A stretch of DNA of 64,000 nt from an uncultured Collinsella sp. (GTDB taxonomy: Bacteria > Actinomycetota > Coriobacteriia > Coriobacteriales > Coriobacteriaceae). Where the stretch lies: NCBI GenBank assembly GCA_900538305.1, contig UPXY01000007.1, forward strand, positions 7,582 to 71,581. The letters run 5' to 3'. This document shows, piece by piece, positions 26,682 through 35,545 of the stretch. Under the pieces are notes generated by a model. That model saw nothing but the letters and a program-made list of their open reading frames with translations. It searched no databases and was not told the DNA's origin. Positions within the stretch are counted from its first letter, which is position 1. Each line of letters begins with the position of its first letter. Both the position numbers and the translations under genes were made by a program.

Positions 26682-28432
26682 AGGAGCTTTCCGAGGTTCT
26701 GAAGGACTGGGAGGCCGTGATCGGTCTCGAGATCCACACCGAGCTCACGACGCTCGAGACGAAGATGTTCTGCGGTTGCAGGCTTAGCCACGACGACGAG
26801 CCGAATGCCAACGTGTGCCCCGTGTGCCTGGGGCTTCCCGGCGCGCTGCCGGTGCCGAACAAGCGCGCGATCGAGTACATCGTGAAGGCCGGCCTCGCCA
26901 CGAACTGCGAGATTCAGAAGCATTCGATGTTCTACCGCAAGCATTACTTCTATCCGGATATGGCGAAGAACTTCCAGACCACGCAGGGCCCGGTGGCATT
27001 CGCCATGCATGGGCGGCTCGATTTGGAAGTTACCGGCCGCGGTGCTGCCGAGCGTCCGGAGTGCGCGTTCGGCGAGGCAGAGGCCGAGAGCCTGGCGAGC
27101 GCCTCGGCAAGGGCCGTGGGTCTTTCTGCAAGCATGGCACGCGACCTTCCCGAAGGCCAACCATTGGGGACGGGGGTTAATGGCGGGTCTAACGGCGTTT
27201 CAGCGAAAGCGAGCCCTGAAGGCGGCGAAACGCAGGCTGGCGCGCTCGCAGGGCTTTCGGGCTACGATACAGCCTCGATTGCGCTGCCGGAGCGCCACGG
27301 GGACGGTTCCTACACCGTGCCCATCCGGATCCTGCGCATCCATATGGAAGAGGATGCTGCCAAGATGGTGCATGTGGGCGGTGAGGAGGGTCGCATCGGC
27401 GGCGCGGCGGAGTCGCTTATCGACTACAACCGCTGCGGTACGCCACTCATCGAGCTTGTCACCGAGCCCGATTTGCGCACGCCCGAGGAGGCGCGCCTCT
27501 TCATGGAGAAGCTGCGCCGCATCTTCATCACGCTCGGCATCTCGGACTGCTCCATGGAAAAGGGTTCTATGCGCTGCGACGGCAACGTGAGCCTGCGCCG
27601 GCGTGGGTCGAACGAGCTGGGCACGAAGACCGAGCTCAAGAACCTGAATTCCTTCAAAGCACTGCATGACGGCTTGGCATACGAAATCTGCCGTCAGGCC
27701 GAGGTGCTCGAAGCCGGCGGCGAGATCTACCAGGAGACGCGTCATTGGGAGCCGAGCCGCAAACGCACCGTGGTGATGCGCGTGAAGGAGACGGCGGATG
27801 ACTACCGGTTCTTCCCCGATCCCGACCTCGCGCCCTTCGACCTCACCGACGAGTTTATCGACCACTGTCGCGCCGAGCTGCTGGAGTTGCCGGATGCACG
27901 CCGTGAGCGCTTCGTGCGCGATTTCGGCATCAAACGCGCCGATGCGGAGCAGATCGCGGGCGATCCGGAAGTGGCTGCCTTTTTTGAGGCGGCTGCGGCG
28001 GGGCTCGCCGGCAAGGAGGCGCAAATCGTAGCGAACCTCGTGGTGAACGAGCTTCCCGCCTGCCTTCGCACGGCGGGCGTCGCGCTTGCGGAGAGTGGCC
28101 TAGTGCCCGCACAGGTGGCCGGTCTCGCGAAGCTCCTTGCGAGCGATGCCATCAGCTCGAACCAGGGGCACGAGGTTTTCGAGGCCATGGTCGAAACGGG
28201 AGAAGACCCGGAGAAGATCGTCGATGCGCGCGGTATGCGCCAGGTGAGCGATACCGGAGCGCTGCAACCCATCGTGGACGAGGTGCTCGAGCGCTGCCAA
28301 GACCAAGCACAGCAGTATCGCGACGGCAACCAGAAAGTGCTTGGCTTCCTGGTGGGGCAGTGCATGAAAGCGAGCCGTGGCCAGGGCAATCCCAAGCTCT
28401 TCAACGAGCTCTTGCGGAAGGCGCTGAGCTAA
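26678..28432 (+). CDS. gatB: Asp-tRNA(Asn)/Glu-tRNA(Gln) amidotransferase subunit B with a large in-frame insertion
   Basis: The kinase-like subunit that activates the misacylated tRNA with ATP. The opening WEAVIGLEIHTEL, zinc-site cysteines (FCGC and CPVC), YPDMAKNFQ, RIHMEEDAAKM and DYNRCGTPLIELVTEPD are all family features. The usual length is about 480-500, but this protein has 584 residues. The excess lies between about residues 119 and 212 (DNA roughly 27032-27313), a Gly/Ala/Ser/Glu-rich stretch placed between two normally adjacent beta strands. That DNA contains TTGGGGACGGGGG and GGGGACGGTTCC, resembling intergenic repeats elsewhere in the window. The frame stays open, so the protein is probably functional with a surface loop. 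Confidence 0.93.
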   Translation: MKELSEVLKDWEAVIGLEIHTELTTLETKMFCGCRLSHDDEPNANVCPVCLGLPGALPVPNKRAIEYIVKAGLATNCEIQKHSMFYRKHYFYPDMAKNFQTTQGPVAFAMHGRLDLEVTGRGAAERPECAFGEAEAESLASASARAVGLSASMARDLPEGQPLGTGVNGGSNGVSAKASPEGGETQAGALAGLSGYDTASIALPERHGDGSYTVPIRILRIHMEEDAAKMVHVGGEEGRIGGAAESLIDYNRCGTPLIELVTEPDLRTPEEARLFMEKLRRIFITLGISDCSMEKGSMRCDGNVSLRRRGSNELGTKTELKNLNSFKALHDGLAYEICRQAEVLEAGGEIYQETRHWEPSRKRTVVMRVKETADDYRFFPDPDLAPFDLTDEFIDHCRAELLELPDARRERFVRDFGIKRADAEQIAGDPEVAAFFEAAAAGLAGKEAQIVANLVVNELPACLRTAGVALAESGLVPAQVAGLAKLLASDAISSNQGHEVFEAMVETGEDPEKIVDARGMRQVSDTGALQPIVDEVLERCQDQAQQYRDGNQKVLGFLVGQCMKASRGQGNPKLFNELLRKALS

Positions 28433-28520
28433 CGCGCGAATCTCCCAGAGGGCTTTCGGCATGGTTCGTTTGTGCGTTCGCCGATAATCGGCAGGGCTAT
28501 GCGAAGCGGCGGGCCTATAC

Positions 28521-28554
28521 AAAAACGGGCGAACTCCCCTATGAGAGTTCGCCC
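28521..28554 (-). terminator. Terminator of tmRNA (and facing gatB)
   Basis: A perfect 10-bp stem (28527-28536 with 28545-28554, GGGCGAACTC/GAGTTCGCCC) is preceded on the plus strand by A5, which is a U-run for the minus-strand transcript. Confidence 0.85.
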
Positions 28555-28564
28555 AATTATCTTG

Positions 28565-28932
28565 TGGTGGAGCCGCGGAGAATCGAACTCCGGTCCACGA
28601 AAGCCCCCTGATCGGCATCTCCAGGCTCAGTCGCTGGTTTGATCTCGGACGGCGCGCGCGCAGCGACACGCTCGCGACATCCCAATCGGTTCGGTCTTAG
28701 CCCGCGCCATACCGATTACGTGCGCGGGAGCATTCCCCTCAAATGACACCGCGCCCGGGGCGGGGAATTCCCGGGTTTGGCGTGCCGCTAATTAATTAAG
28801 CAGCAAGAGCCAGCTGAGGCTCGTAAGAAGAATTCTTGTCAATTCATTTTGACAGTACCCCTGTTTAACGTGGCGAGGAGACCACGGCCTGCTTCCTCTC
28901 TCAGAGCTATCGTGTCGAAACCAGTCGGCCCC
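28565..28932 (-). ncRNA. ssrA: tmRNA (transfer-messenger RNA)
   Basis: Read on the minus strand, the RNA starts GGGGCCGACTGGTTTCGACA and ends with a T-arm GGAGTTCGATTCTCC and GCGGCTCCACCA. The first seven bases pair with CGGCTCC before ACCA to give the tRNA-like acceptor. The length is 368 nt. In the middle an open frame ends ALAA-stop, the usual proteolysis tag. tmRNA rescues stalled ribosomes together with SmpB. A minus-strand promoter and a terminator flank it. Confidence 0.95.
28796..28840 (-). other. tmRNA tag-peptide reading frame
   Basis: The frame reads D-K-N-S-S-Y-E-P-Q-L-A-L-A-A followed by TAA, with a second in-frame-adjacent ATTAATTAG region after it. The C-terminal LALAA is the protease-recognised end. 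The exact resume codon is uncertain: GAC at 28838-28840 is the earliest reasonable one, because an in-frame TGA lies two codons upstream. Confidence 0.8.
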
Positions 28933-28995
28933 GAAGGGGGTCTGGGTCGGTAGGGCGCAGTCGTGCCGCGCGGAGGTAATCAAACTTCTGGGGTA

Positions 28996-29025
28996 TTGTT
29001 ACAGCTACCGAACTCGACCTGTCAA
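28996..29025 (-). promoter_or_regulatory. Promoter of tmRNA
   Basis: On the minus strand TTGACA (29020-29025) is followed after 18 nt by TAACAA (28996-29001). This would give a 5' leader of about 55-60 nt to be trimmed from the mature end at 28932. Confidence 0.65.
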
Positions 29026-29166
29026 AGTACGCCACCATACGATGGATATCGCAGCATAGCACGTTCGTGGCGGTGCCACAAGGGGCGCATCGCCGGCAAA
29101 CGACATGCTTCAAACAGTGCCGTGTGGGTAGAATGACTCGAACGCGGCGACGAAAGGAAGGCGAGC

Positions 29167-30045
29167 ATGCGAAACGCACAGGATGGCAGGGGAAACACGG
29201 GAAAGGTCGCGCTCATTCTCGAGGGTGGCAGCTTCCGTTCCCAGTTCACAGCAGGCGTGCTCGACGTCATGCTCGAGCACGGCGTCGAAGTTCCCGTTTG
29301 CTATGGCGTGTCCGCCGGTGCTCTGTGCGGCCTCAATTACAAATCGCGGCAGATCGGTCGCGCGAACCGCATCAACCTCACCTTCTGCAACGACCCTCGC
29401 TACATCTCCACGCGCTCGCTTGCCACAACCGGCAGCATCGTGGGGTACGATTTTCTGCTCAACGAGGTGCAAGATCGCATCGACCCCTTCGATAGCGCCG
29501 CATTCAGCGCAAATCCCATGCGCTTGTTCGCCACGGTGACGAACGCGATGTTCGGGACGGCCGAATACCTCGAGGTGCGCGACGCCGCGCTCGACATCGA
29601 CGCGGTGCGCGCCACGACGTCGCTTCCCCTCGTGACGCAGCCGGTCGAGGTGGGCGGCAGCTTGTATCTCGACGGCGGCGTCGCGGACTCGGTGCCGGTC
29701 GAACACGTGCTGGAAGACGAGGGCTTCGACCGTGCGATCGTGGTGCTCACGCAGCATCGCGGTTATGAGAAGGAGCCCTACGAGCTCATGCCTGCCGCGC
29801 GCGTGCGCTACGCTACCTACCCGTACCTGCTTGATGCGCTCGAGACGCGCCATGAGCGCTACAACGAGCAGCGCGAGCATATCTGGGCATATGAGCGCGC
29901 GGATCGGGCGTTCGTGGTCGCGCCGCCGCACAAAGTCGAGGTTGGGCATATCGAACGGGATCCCGCTAAGCTGCTCGAGCTCTACATCCAGGGTCGTCAG
30001 GAGGCGTCGCGTTTGCTGGACGAGATGACGGCTTTCCTCGCATAA
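29167..30045 (+). CDS. Patatin-like phospholipase family protein
   Basis: This 292-residue protein has the patatin fold: oxyanion motif EGGSFR (residues 19-24), nucleophile Ser49 in YGVSAG and the Asp169 of the DGG motif (YLDGGVADSVP). These define the Ser-Asp dyad of bacterial patatin-like lipid acyl hydrolases of the YjjU/RssA type. There is no signal peptide, so action on inner-leaflet lipids is likely. The ATG follows AAAGGAAGG. It is monocistronic; its substrate is unknown. Confidence 0.9.
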   Translation: MRNAQDGRGNTGKVALILEGGSFRSQFTAGVLDVMLEHGVEVPVCYGVSAGALCGLNYKSRQIGRANRINLTFCNDPRYISTRSLATTGSIVGYDFLLNEVQDRIDPFDSAAFSANPMRLFATVTNAMFGTAEYLEVRDAALDIDAVRATTSLPLVTQPVEVGGSLYLDGGVADSVPVEHVLEDEGFDRAIVVLTQHRGYEKEPYELMPAARVRYATYPYLLDALETRHERYNEQREHIWAYERADRAFVVAPPHKVEVGHIERDPAKLLELYIQGRQEASRLLDEMTAFLA

Positions 30046-30173
30046 GGCTTCGTCCGTGCACTTCGTTTCGGGTGGGCGCAAACGGCGCGCTGAGTAGGGG
30101 TTCGACCGGTCGCGCTCCTCACTCGGCCGATGGCGAGCGCGCCCGCTTCAGGCGGCAGGCTGCGTTGCGAGCT

Positions 30174-30204
30174 GTAACCATTCTGCAAAAATGTGAATGG
30201 TTAC
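30174..30204. promoter_or_regulatory. Palindrome upstream of the arginine operon
   Basis: GTAACCATTC (30174-30183) and GAATGGTTAC (30195-30204) are a perfect 10-bp inverted repeat with an 11-nt spacer, about 110 bp before argC. AT-rich sequence (CAATAATTCGATTTCATG) follows. It could bind an arginine repressor, although the classic ARG-box core is not evident. The remainder of the 30046-30315 gap shows nothing else. Confidence 0.5.
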
Positions 30205-30315
30205 CTATCAATAATTCGATTTCATGTGTAGGCTGTGCTACCCTTTCAAGGCGTTACGAATAGGATGCGCGCCTCTCGAACGTCGCGCGCGATGCGTGCT
30301 TGGGGGACGACGCAT

Positions 30316-31383
30316 ATGGCTTATGCTGCAGGAATTGTAGGGGCGGCCGGCTATGCCGGGGTCGAGCTCGTCCGCTTGCTCCTGTCTCATCCAGATTTCG
30401 AGCTCAAGGTAATCACGTCGAACGCCGATGCCGGCCAGTCGCTGGCAAGCGTGTACCCCGCGTTTGCGGGCATGAGCGATCTCGTGTTCTCTGCGCATGA
30501 CGACCCGACGCTTACTGCCTGCGATGTTGTGTTTCTCGCCGTGCCGCACACCGCGGCGCTTGCCGTCGTGCCCGAGCTGCTTGCCATGGGCGTGACGGTG
30601 GTGGATCTTTCGGCGGATTATCGCTTGAATGACCCGGCGGTATACGAGCACTGGTACGGTGCGGCACACACCTCGCCCGAACTTTTACAGGTGCGTGCGT
30701 TCGGCCTGCCCGAGCTGTTTGCCGAAGACCTCGCGCGCCTCGCCGATCGGCATGCGGCGGGTGACGCCGTGCTCGTGGCGTGCGCCGGGTGCTTCCCCAC
30801 GGCAACCTCGCTTGCGGCCGCGCCTGCGATTCGCGCTGGCTGGACGGCACCGACGGGGTCCGTGGTCGTCGATGCCATCTCGGGTGTTACGGGCGCGGGC
30901 AAGACGCCCTCGGCGCGCACGCATTATTGCGGTGCAGATGAAAACGTTGAGGCATACAACGTCTGTCGCCACCGGCACACGCCCGAGATAGAGCAGATTC
31001 TGGAGCTTTCCGGCCGCATCGTGTTCACGCCGCATCTGGCGCCGCTTCGCCGCGGGCTGCTTTCCACCGTGACCCTACCGCTCGCGGACGATCTGCGCGG
31101 GCTTGGTGCTGAAGAGGCTGTCGCTCACTACCGCGATTTCTATGCGGACTCCCCGTTCGTGCGCGTGCTCGATGCTGGGCAGACGCCGAAAACCTCATCT
31201 GTTGCGGGGAGCAACGCCTCCCAGATCGGACTCGCAGTGAATCCCGAGGCGGGCGTGCTCATCGCGATCGCGGCGATCGACAACCTGTGCAAGGGTGCCG
31301 CCGGCCAGGCGGTGCAGTGCGCGAACATCGTGTTCGGGCTCGACGAGCGACGAGGCTTGCCTCTGCTCGCCCTGCCCGTATAA
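30316..31383 (+). CDS. argC: N-acetyl-gamma-glutamyl-phosphate reductase
   Basis: This 355-residue enzyme performs the third step of arginine synthesis. The NADP-binding start AAGIVGAAGYAGVELVRLL and catalytic Cys159 in ACAGCFPTATSL are diagnostic. The ATG at 30316 puts the Rossmann motif at the usual distance from the N-terminus; only GGGGGA serves as ribosome site. It leads argC-argJ-argB-argD. The 127-bp gap to argJ carries a repeat and lacks a clear terminator. Confidence 0.94.
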   Translation: MAYAAGIVGAAGYAGVELVRLLLSHPDFELKVITSNADAGQSLASVYPAFAGMSDLVFSAHDDPTLTACDVVFLAVPHTAALAVVPELLAMGVTVVDLSADYRLNDPAVYEHWYGAAHTSPELLQVRAFGLPELFAEDLARLADRHAAGDAVLVACAGCFPTATSLAAAPAIRAGWTAPTGSVVVDAISGVTGAGKTPSARTHYCGADENVEAYNVCRHRHTPEIEQILELSGRIVFTPHLAPLRRGLLSTVTLPLADDLRGLGAEEAVAHYRDFYADSPFVRVLDAGQTPKTSSVAGSNASQIGLAVNPEAGVLIAIAAIDNLCKGAAGQAVQCANIVFGLDERRGLPLLALPV

Positions 31384-31411
31384 CCCGTTACGTTCGGGCG
31401 AGCGCGTCACT

Positions 31412-31461
31412 TTGGGGACGGGTACGTTCGTGTCGTTTTTGACACAACGGCACCTGCTCCC
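31412..31461. repeat. REP-like element between argC and argJ
   Basis: TTTGGGGACGGGTACGTTCG is followed by a GTGTC-GTTTTT-GACAC hairpin and a mirrored CTGCTCCCATA. It shares the GGGGACGGG core with the tandem repeats at 9640. It lies inside the arginine operon without an obvious stop to transcription. Confidence 0.6.
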
Positions 31462-31510
31462 ATAGTGGCGCGCTCGCCGTTTCCCCTACAAGATTGTGAG
31501 ATGCAAGAAC

Positions 31511-32776
31511 ATGAATGTTGAACAGTTCGATGAGCAGCTTCGCGCGATTCCCGCTGGCGGCGTCACGAGTGCGGCGGGATTTCGCGCCGCAGGCGTCCAC
31601 GCGGGCTTTCGCAAGAGCCCCGATCGCGATGACCTTGCGCTCGTGGTGGCAGATGAGCCCTGTCCCGCAGCGGGAGTCTTCACCAAGAACCGTTTCTGTG
31701 CGGCGCCGGTGACGGTCTCGCGCGAGCACCTCGGCAACAAGGGTTACGGCATGGTGCGCGCGGTGATCGCGAACTCGGGCAACGCGAACGCCGCGACTGG
31801 AGAGCCCGGACTCGAAGCTGCTCGCTACACCAGCGAGGTTGCTGCGCAGCTGCTTGGCTGCGAGACCGACCAGGTGCTTGTCGCCTCGACGGGCGTGATT
31901 GGCGTGCAGCTCGATGTCGAGCACTTCGAGACGGGCATTCCCCGGGCGCTTGCCGCGCTCTCACGCGACGGAGGAGCGGCGGTAGCGCAGGCGATCATGA
32001 CGACCGACACGCATCCTAAGGAATACGCGGTCACGTACGAATCGGGCGACCTTGCGTATGTGGGGTGCAACTTTACGGTGGGCGGTTGCGTGAAGGGGTC
32101 GGGCATGATCATGCCGAACATGGCCACGATGATCGCCATTATCACGACCGATGCTCCCGTTGCGCCCGAGGCGTTGCATGCGCTCCTTTCGGGCTCGGTG
32201 AACCGAACGTTCAACAAGGTGACCGTCGATTCCGACACGTCGACGAACGATACGTGCATCATGCTCGCCTCGGGCGCGGCGGCAGCGGGAGCGGCGCCGA
32301 TTGTCGAGGGGACGGAAGCGTACCTCGAGCTCGAACATGCGCTCTACGTGGTGTGCGAAGCCCTCGCGCGCGGTATCGCCGCAGATGGCGAGGGTGCATC
32401 GAAGCTTGTTACCGTGAACGTCTCTGGCGCGGCGACACCCGAGGACGCAGATACCTGCGCTCGTTCGGTGGCGAACTCTCCGCTCGTGAAGACCGCCATC
32501 GCGGGACACGACTGCAACTGGGGGCGCATCGCCGCAGCGCTGGGCAAATGCGGCGTGGCGTTCGATCAGCGCGCTGTCGACATCGACATCATGGAGCTTC
32601 CCGTGTGCCGCGCCGGCCTTGCCGTGCCGTTCGACGAGGACGAGGCTCTGCGTCGTTTCGAGGCGCCCGAGATTGTCATCTCGGTCGACCTCGGCGCGGG
32701 CTCATGCGCGACGACGGTTTGGACGTGCGACCTCACGCACGACTACATCTCGATCAACGCGGACTACCGCTCGTAG
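31511..32776 (+). CDS. argJ: Bifunctional glutamate N-acetyltransferase / ornithine acetyltransferase
   Basis: This 421-residue ArgJ precursor recycles the acetyl group from acetylornithine to glutamate. The self-cleavage site lies in KGSGMIMPNMATMIA, where Thr206 becomes the N-terminal nucleophile of the beta chain. Other landmarks are FTKNRFCAAPV and ANSGNANAATG. The ATG at 31511 has only a weak ribosome site; an upstream alternative at 31496 would add five residues. Presence of argJ implies the cyclic acetyl pathway. Confidence 0.94.
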   Translation: MNVEQFDEQLRAIPAGGVTSAAGFRAAGVHAGFRKSPDRDDLALVVADEPCPAAGVFTKNRFCAAPVTVSREHLGNKGYGMVRAVIANSGNANAATGEPGLEAARYTSEVAAQLLGCETDQVLVASTGVIGVQLDVEHFETGIPRALAALSRDGGAAVAQAIMTTDTHPKEYAVTYESGDLAYVGCNFTVGGCVKGSGMIMPNMATMIAIITTDAPVAPEALHALLSGSVNRTFNKVTVDSDTSTNDTCIMLASGAAAAGAAPIVEGTEAYLELEHALYVVCEALARGIAADGEGASKLVTVNVSGAATPEDADTCARSVANSPLVKTAIAGHDCNWGRIAAALGKCGVAFDQRAVDIDIMELPVCRAGLAVPFDEDEALRRFEAPEIVISVDLGAGSCATTVWTCDLTHDYISINADYRS

Positions 32777-32866
32777 TCGGTCATCGGAGTCAGTCCCCAA
32801 CGCCATGATAAAGGGGACAGGCGTTGCGAACGAGCGGTTTTGCACATCGCTTTTGGAGGAATGGTT

Positions 32867-33829
32867 ATGAAGTACGCACGCGACCTCGCCCCTTCGCTCA
32901 CGAACGAGCAGCTTGGGCGCCAGCTCTACGAGACGCTGCCGTGGGTCAAGAACATCACCGGCAAGACCGTCGTCATCAAATACGGCGGCGCGGCGATGGT
33001 CGACGCAGATTTGCGCGAGAAGGTCATGGGTGACATCTTGCTGCTCAAGATTATCGGCGCACGTGTCGTGATCGTGCACGGTGGCGGCGCGGCCATCAAC
33101 GAGGCGCTGAGCCACTACGATCTGCCCGTGGAATTCAAGGGTGGCCAGCGGGTGACGACGCCCGAGGCCATGGAGGTCGTGCGGCAGGTGCTCGTGGGCA
33201 AGGTGAACCAGGAGCTCGTCGCGGCGCTCAACAAGCACGGCGCCGTTGCCGCGGGTGTCTCGGGCAGCGACGGCGGTACGCTCATCGCCGAGCAGCTCGA
33301 TCCCGAACTCGGCTGTGTGGGCAGGGTCAGCCAGGTGAACACAGACTACCTCGAGACGCTGCTCGACAACGACTACATTCCCGTGGTCGCGACGGTCGCG
33401 CAGGGCGCGGACGGCGGGTTTTTCAACGTGAACGCCGACCTCGCCGCCGGGCATATCGCCTCCGCGATCCACGCGCACAAGGCGATTTTCCTCACCGACG
33501 TCGACGGTCTGTACGAGGATTTCTCCGATAAGACCTCGCTCATATCGAATCTCACGCTCGAAGAGACCGAAGAGATGATCAAGGCGGGCGAGGTCTCGAA
33601 GGGGATGATTCCCAAGCTCGAGGCCTGCGTGACGGCGCTTCGCGGCGGTGTGTACCGCGCGCACATCATCAACGGCACGACACCGCACTCGCTGCTCGTG
33701 GAGCTTTTCACCTCGACGGGCGTAGGTACCGTCATGCACTCGACGCTCGAATCCTACGAGTTCGACCAGCATCCGCACCCTGTGGGCGCATTTGCTTCGC
33801 GTCTCGTGGAGACCGAGGACATCGAGTAA
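32867..33829 (+). CDS. argB: Acetylglutamate kinase
   Basis: This 320-residue kinase phosphorylates N-acetylglutamate. VVIKYGGAAM, VIVHGGGAAINEAL and ADLAAGHIASAI are hallmark segments of the amino-acid kinase fold. The ATG at 32867 is preferred over the one at 32861 because GGAGGA (32855-32860) directly abuts the latter. The 90-bp gap from argJ contains a degenerate repeat (GTCCCCAACGCC with GGGGACAGGCGTT near 32793-32826). Confidence 0.94.
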   Translation: MKYARDLAPSLTNEQLGRQLYETLPWVKNITGKTVVIKYGGAAMVDADLREKVMGDILLLKIIGARVVIVHGGGAAINEALSHYDLPVEFKGGQRVTTPEAMEVVRQVLVGKVNQELVAALNKHGAVAAGVSGSDGGTLIAEQLDPELGCVGRVSQVNTDYLETLLDNDYIPVVATVAQGADGGFFNVNADLAAGHIASAIHAHKAIFLTDVDGLYEDFSDKTSLISNLTLEETEEMIKAGEVSKGMIPKLEACVTALRGGVYRAHIINGTTPHSLLVELFTSTGVGTVMHSTLESYEFDQHPHPVGAFASRLVETEDIE

Positions 33830-33919
33830 GCATCTGGGTTCAGGATTGAACGTAGCACATGCGCGGAAACGGGCATCTGAGCTTGAGGCTTAGATGCTCG
33901 CGTGCGAGGAGGGACGGAT

Positions 33920-35200
33920 ATGTCATACGAGATGGAGCAGGCGCTCGATGCCGCATATGTGATGCCGACGTTCGGCAGGAGCCCCGTAGAGTTTGTACGT
34001 GGAGACGGCATGCGTCTCACCGATAGCGAGGGCCGCGTGTACCTCGACTTCCTGGCGGGGATCGGTGTGTGCTCGCTCGGACACGGGCACCCTGCGCTCA
34101 TACAAGCCCTTGAGGCGCAGGTGCCGAAGCTCCTGCACGTATCGAATTATTATTACGTCGAGCATCGCGGGGCGGTCGCCGCACTTCTTTCGAAGCTCGC
34201 GAATAACGATGCCGTTGGCGCGCGCGGGCTGGCGCAGGCGATACGCACAGGAGACGAGGCGAAGCTTGCCGCGGCAGCGAAGCCGACGGCGGGAGAAGAG
34301 GTCTGGCAGACGTTCTTCGCGAACTCCGGTGCCGAGGCCAACGAGTGTTCCATGAAGCTCGCACGGCTCTACGCCAAGCGCGCGGGCAACGGCGGCAACA
34401 CGATTGTGTGCCTGCGCGGCGGCTTCCATGGGCGCACGCTCGAGACGCTCGCCGCGACGATGCAAGACCGCTTGCAAGACTCGTTCCGCCCTCTGCCTGG
34501 CGGGTTCGTTGCCTGCACGCCGAACGATGTGGATGAGCTCCGGCAGATTTTCGACCGCATGGGCGGCGAGATCTGTGCCGTTATGATCGAGCCCATCCAA
34601 GGCGAGAGCGGCGTGCACCCGCTCGACGCAGCGTTCGTGCAAGCGGCGGCCGATCTTGTGCATGGTGTGGACGGCCTGCTCATCTCCGACGAGGTGCAGG
34701 CGGGCATCTTCCGCTGCGGCGCGCCGTTCGCCATCCAGCTTACGGGCGTCGAGGCGGATATCATGAGCTTGGCGAAGGGCATCGCCGGCGGCGTTCCCAT
34801 GGGCGCGTGCGTAGCGCGGTCGAACATCGCGGGCGTGTTCCGTCCGGGCGATCACGGCACGACGTTTGGCGGGAGCTGCCTTGCCGTCGCTGCGGCCGAG
34901 GCAGTGCTCTGCGAGCTCGCGCTCGGCAGGTATGCGGAGCATGCTCGCGAGGTGGGAGCGTATCTGGCCGAGCGCCTGGCTACGCTGCCGCATGTGACCG
35001 AGGTGCGCGGTGCCGGGCTCATGCGCGGCTGCGATTTGGACGAAGAGGCGGGCGACGCGCACGACGTGGTGGCGCGCGCACTCGAGGCCGGTGCGGTCAT
35101 CAACGCGACCGGCGCACACACGCTGCGGTTCCTGCCGCCGCTCATCTGCGCGAACGACGATATCGACGCGCTCGTGGGCGTACTCGAACACGTACTGTAG
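33920..35200 (+). CDS. argD: Acetylornithine aminotransferase
   Basis: This 426-residue class III PLP aminotransferase has GGFHGRTLETLAAT, the Asp in LISDEVQAGIFRCG and the PLP-binding Lys in SLAKGIAGGVP. It makes N-acetylornithine. A segment of about 30 residues (near 85-120, DAVGARGLAQAIRTGDEAKL) is extra relative to typical ArgD proteins, between the SNYYYVEHR strand and FFANSGAEANE. GAGGAGGG precedes the ATG. It is last in the visible arginine set; argF, argG and argH are not in the window. Confidence 0.94.
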   Translation: MSYEMEQALDAAYVMPTFGRSPVEFVRGDGMRLTDSEGRVYLDFLAGIGVCSLGHGHPALIQALEAQVPKLLHVSNYYYVEHRGAVAALLSKLANNDAVGARGLAQAIRTGDEAKLAAAAKPTAGEEVWQTFFANSGAEANECSMKLARLYAKRAGNGGNTIVCLRGGFHGRTLETLAATMQDRLQDSFRPLPGGFVACTPNDVDELRQIFDRMGGEICAVMIEPIQGESGVHPLDAAFVQAAADLVHGVDGLLISDEVQAGIFRCGAPFAIQLTGVEADIMSLAKGIAGGVPMGACVARSNIAGVFRPGDHGTTFGGSCLAVAAAEAVLCELALGRYAEHAREVGAYLAERLATLPHVTEVRGAGLMRGCDLDEEAGDAHDVVARALEAGAVINATGAHTLRFLPPLICANDDIDALVGVLEHVL

Positions 35201-35207
35201 CAAGTCG

Positions 35208-35237
35208 TTGCCGCCATCGGCGGTTTTCGGCTATACT
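35208..35237 (+). promoter_or_regulatory. Promoter of tRNA-Val
   Basis: TTGCCG (35208-35213) and TATACT (35232-35237) are 18 nt apart, with the tRNA beginning 11 nt later. Confidence 0.75.
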
Positions 35238-35247
35238 CATGCACCAC

Positions 35248-35323
35248 GGGCGATTGGCGCAATGGTTAGCGCAGGTGCTTTACACGCACAAGGCTGGGGG
35301 TTCGAGTCCCTCATCGCCCACCA
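35248..35323 (+). tRNA. tRNA-Val (anticodon TAC)
   Basis: The 76-nt sequence gives a cloverleaf with acceptor GGGCGAT/ATCGCCC, anticodon loop TTTACAC (TAC), T-arm GGGGGTTCGAGTCCCTC and encoded CCA at 35321-35323. Confidence 0.96.
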
Positions 35324-35334
35324 GGGAATTCGGG

Positions 35335-35362
35335 GCGGCGCCGGCGACGGCGCCGCTTTTTT
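35335..35362 (+). terminator. Terminator of tRNA-Val
   Basis: GCGGCGCC (35335-35342), a 6-nt loop, then GGCGCCGC (35349-35356) and T6. Confidence 0.93.
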
Positions 35363-35545
35363 GTTTGGGCGCGCCGCAGGGGAGGAGCTTTCACAGCGGG
35401 TAGCTTCACTCCACGCGACGGCAGGCGCTGACCCTCGCCTGTTCCCGCCCATGCGGAAATGCGGTGCGTTCGCGTCCGGCGCGGCTTCGCGCGCTTGTAG
35501 CGCGGCTATGATTAAGGCACGTGCAAACGACGTCGCGGAGGAATC

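Noticed and set aside
32793..32826. GTCCCC-AACGCC ... GGGGAC-GGCGTT as an RNA pseudoknot
   Set aside because: The connecting loops (0 and 1 nt) are too short for an H-type pseudoknot. Mutually exclusive stems, or a decayed repeat, are more likely.
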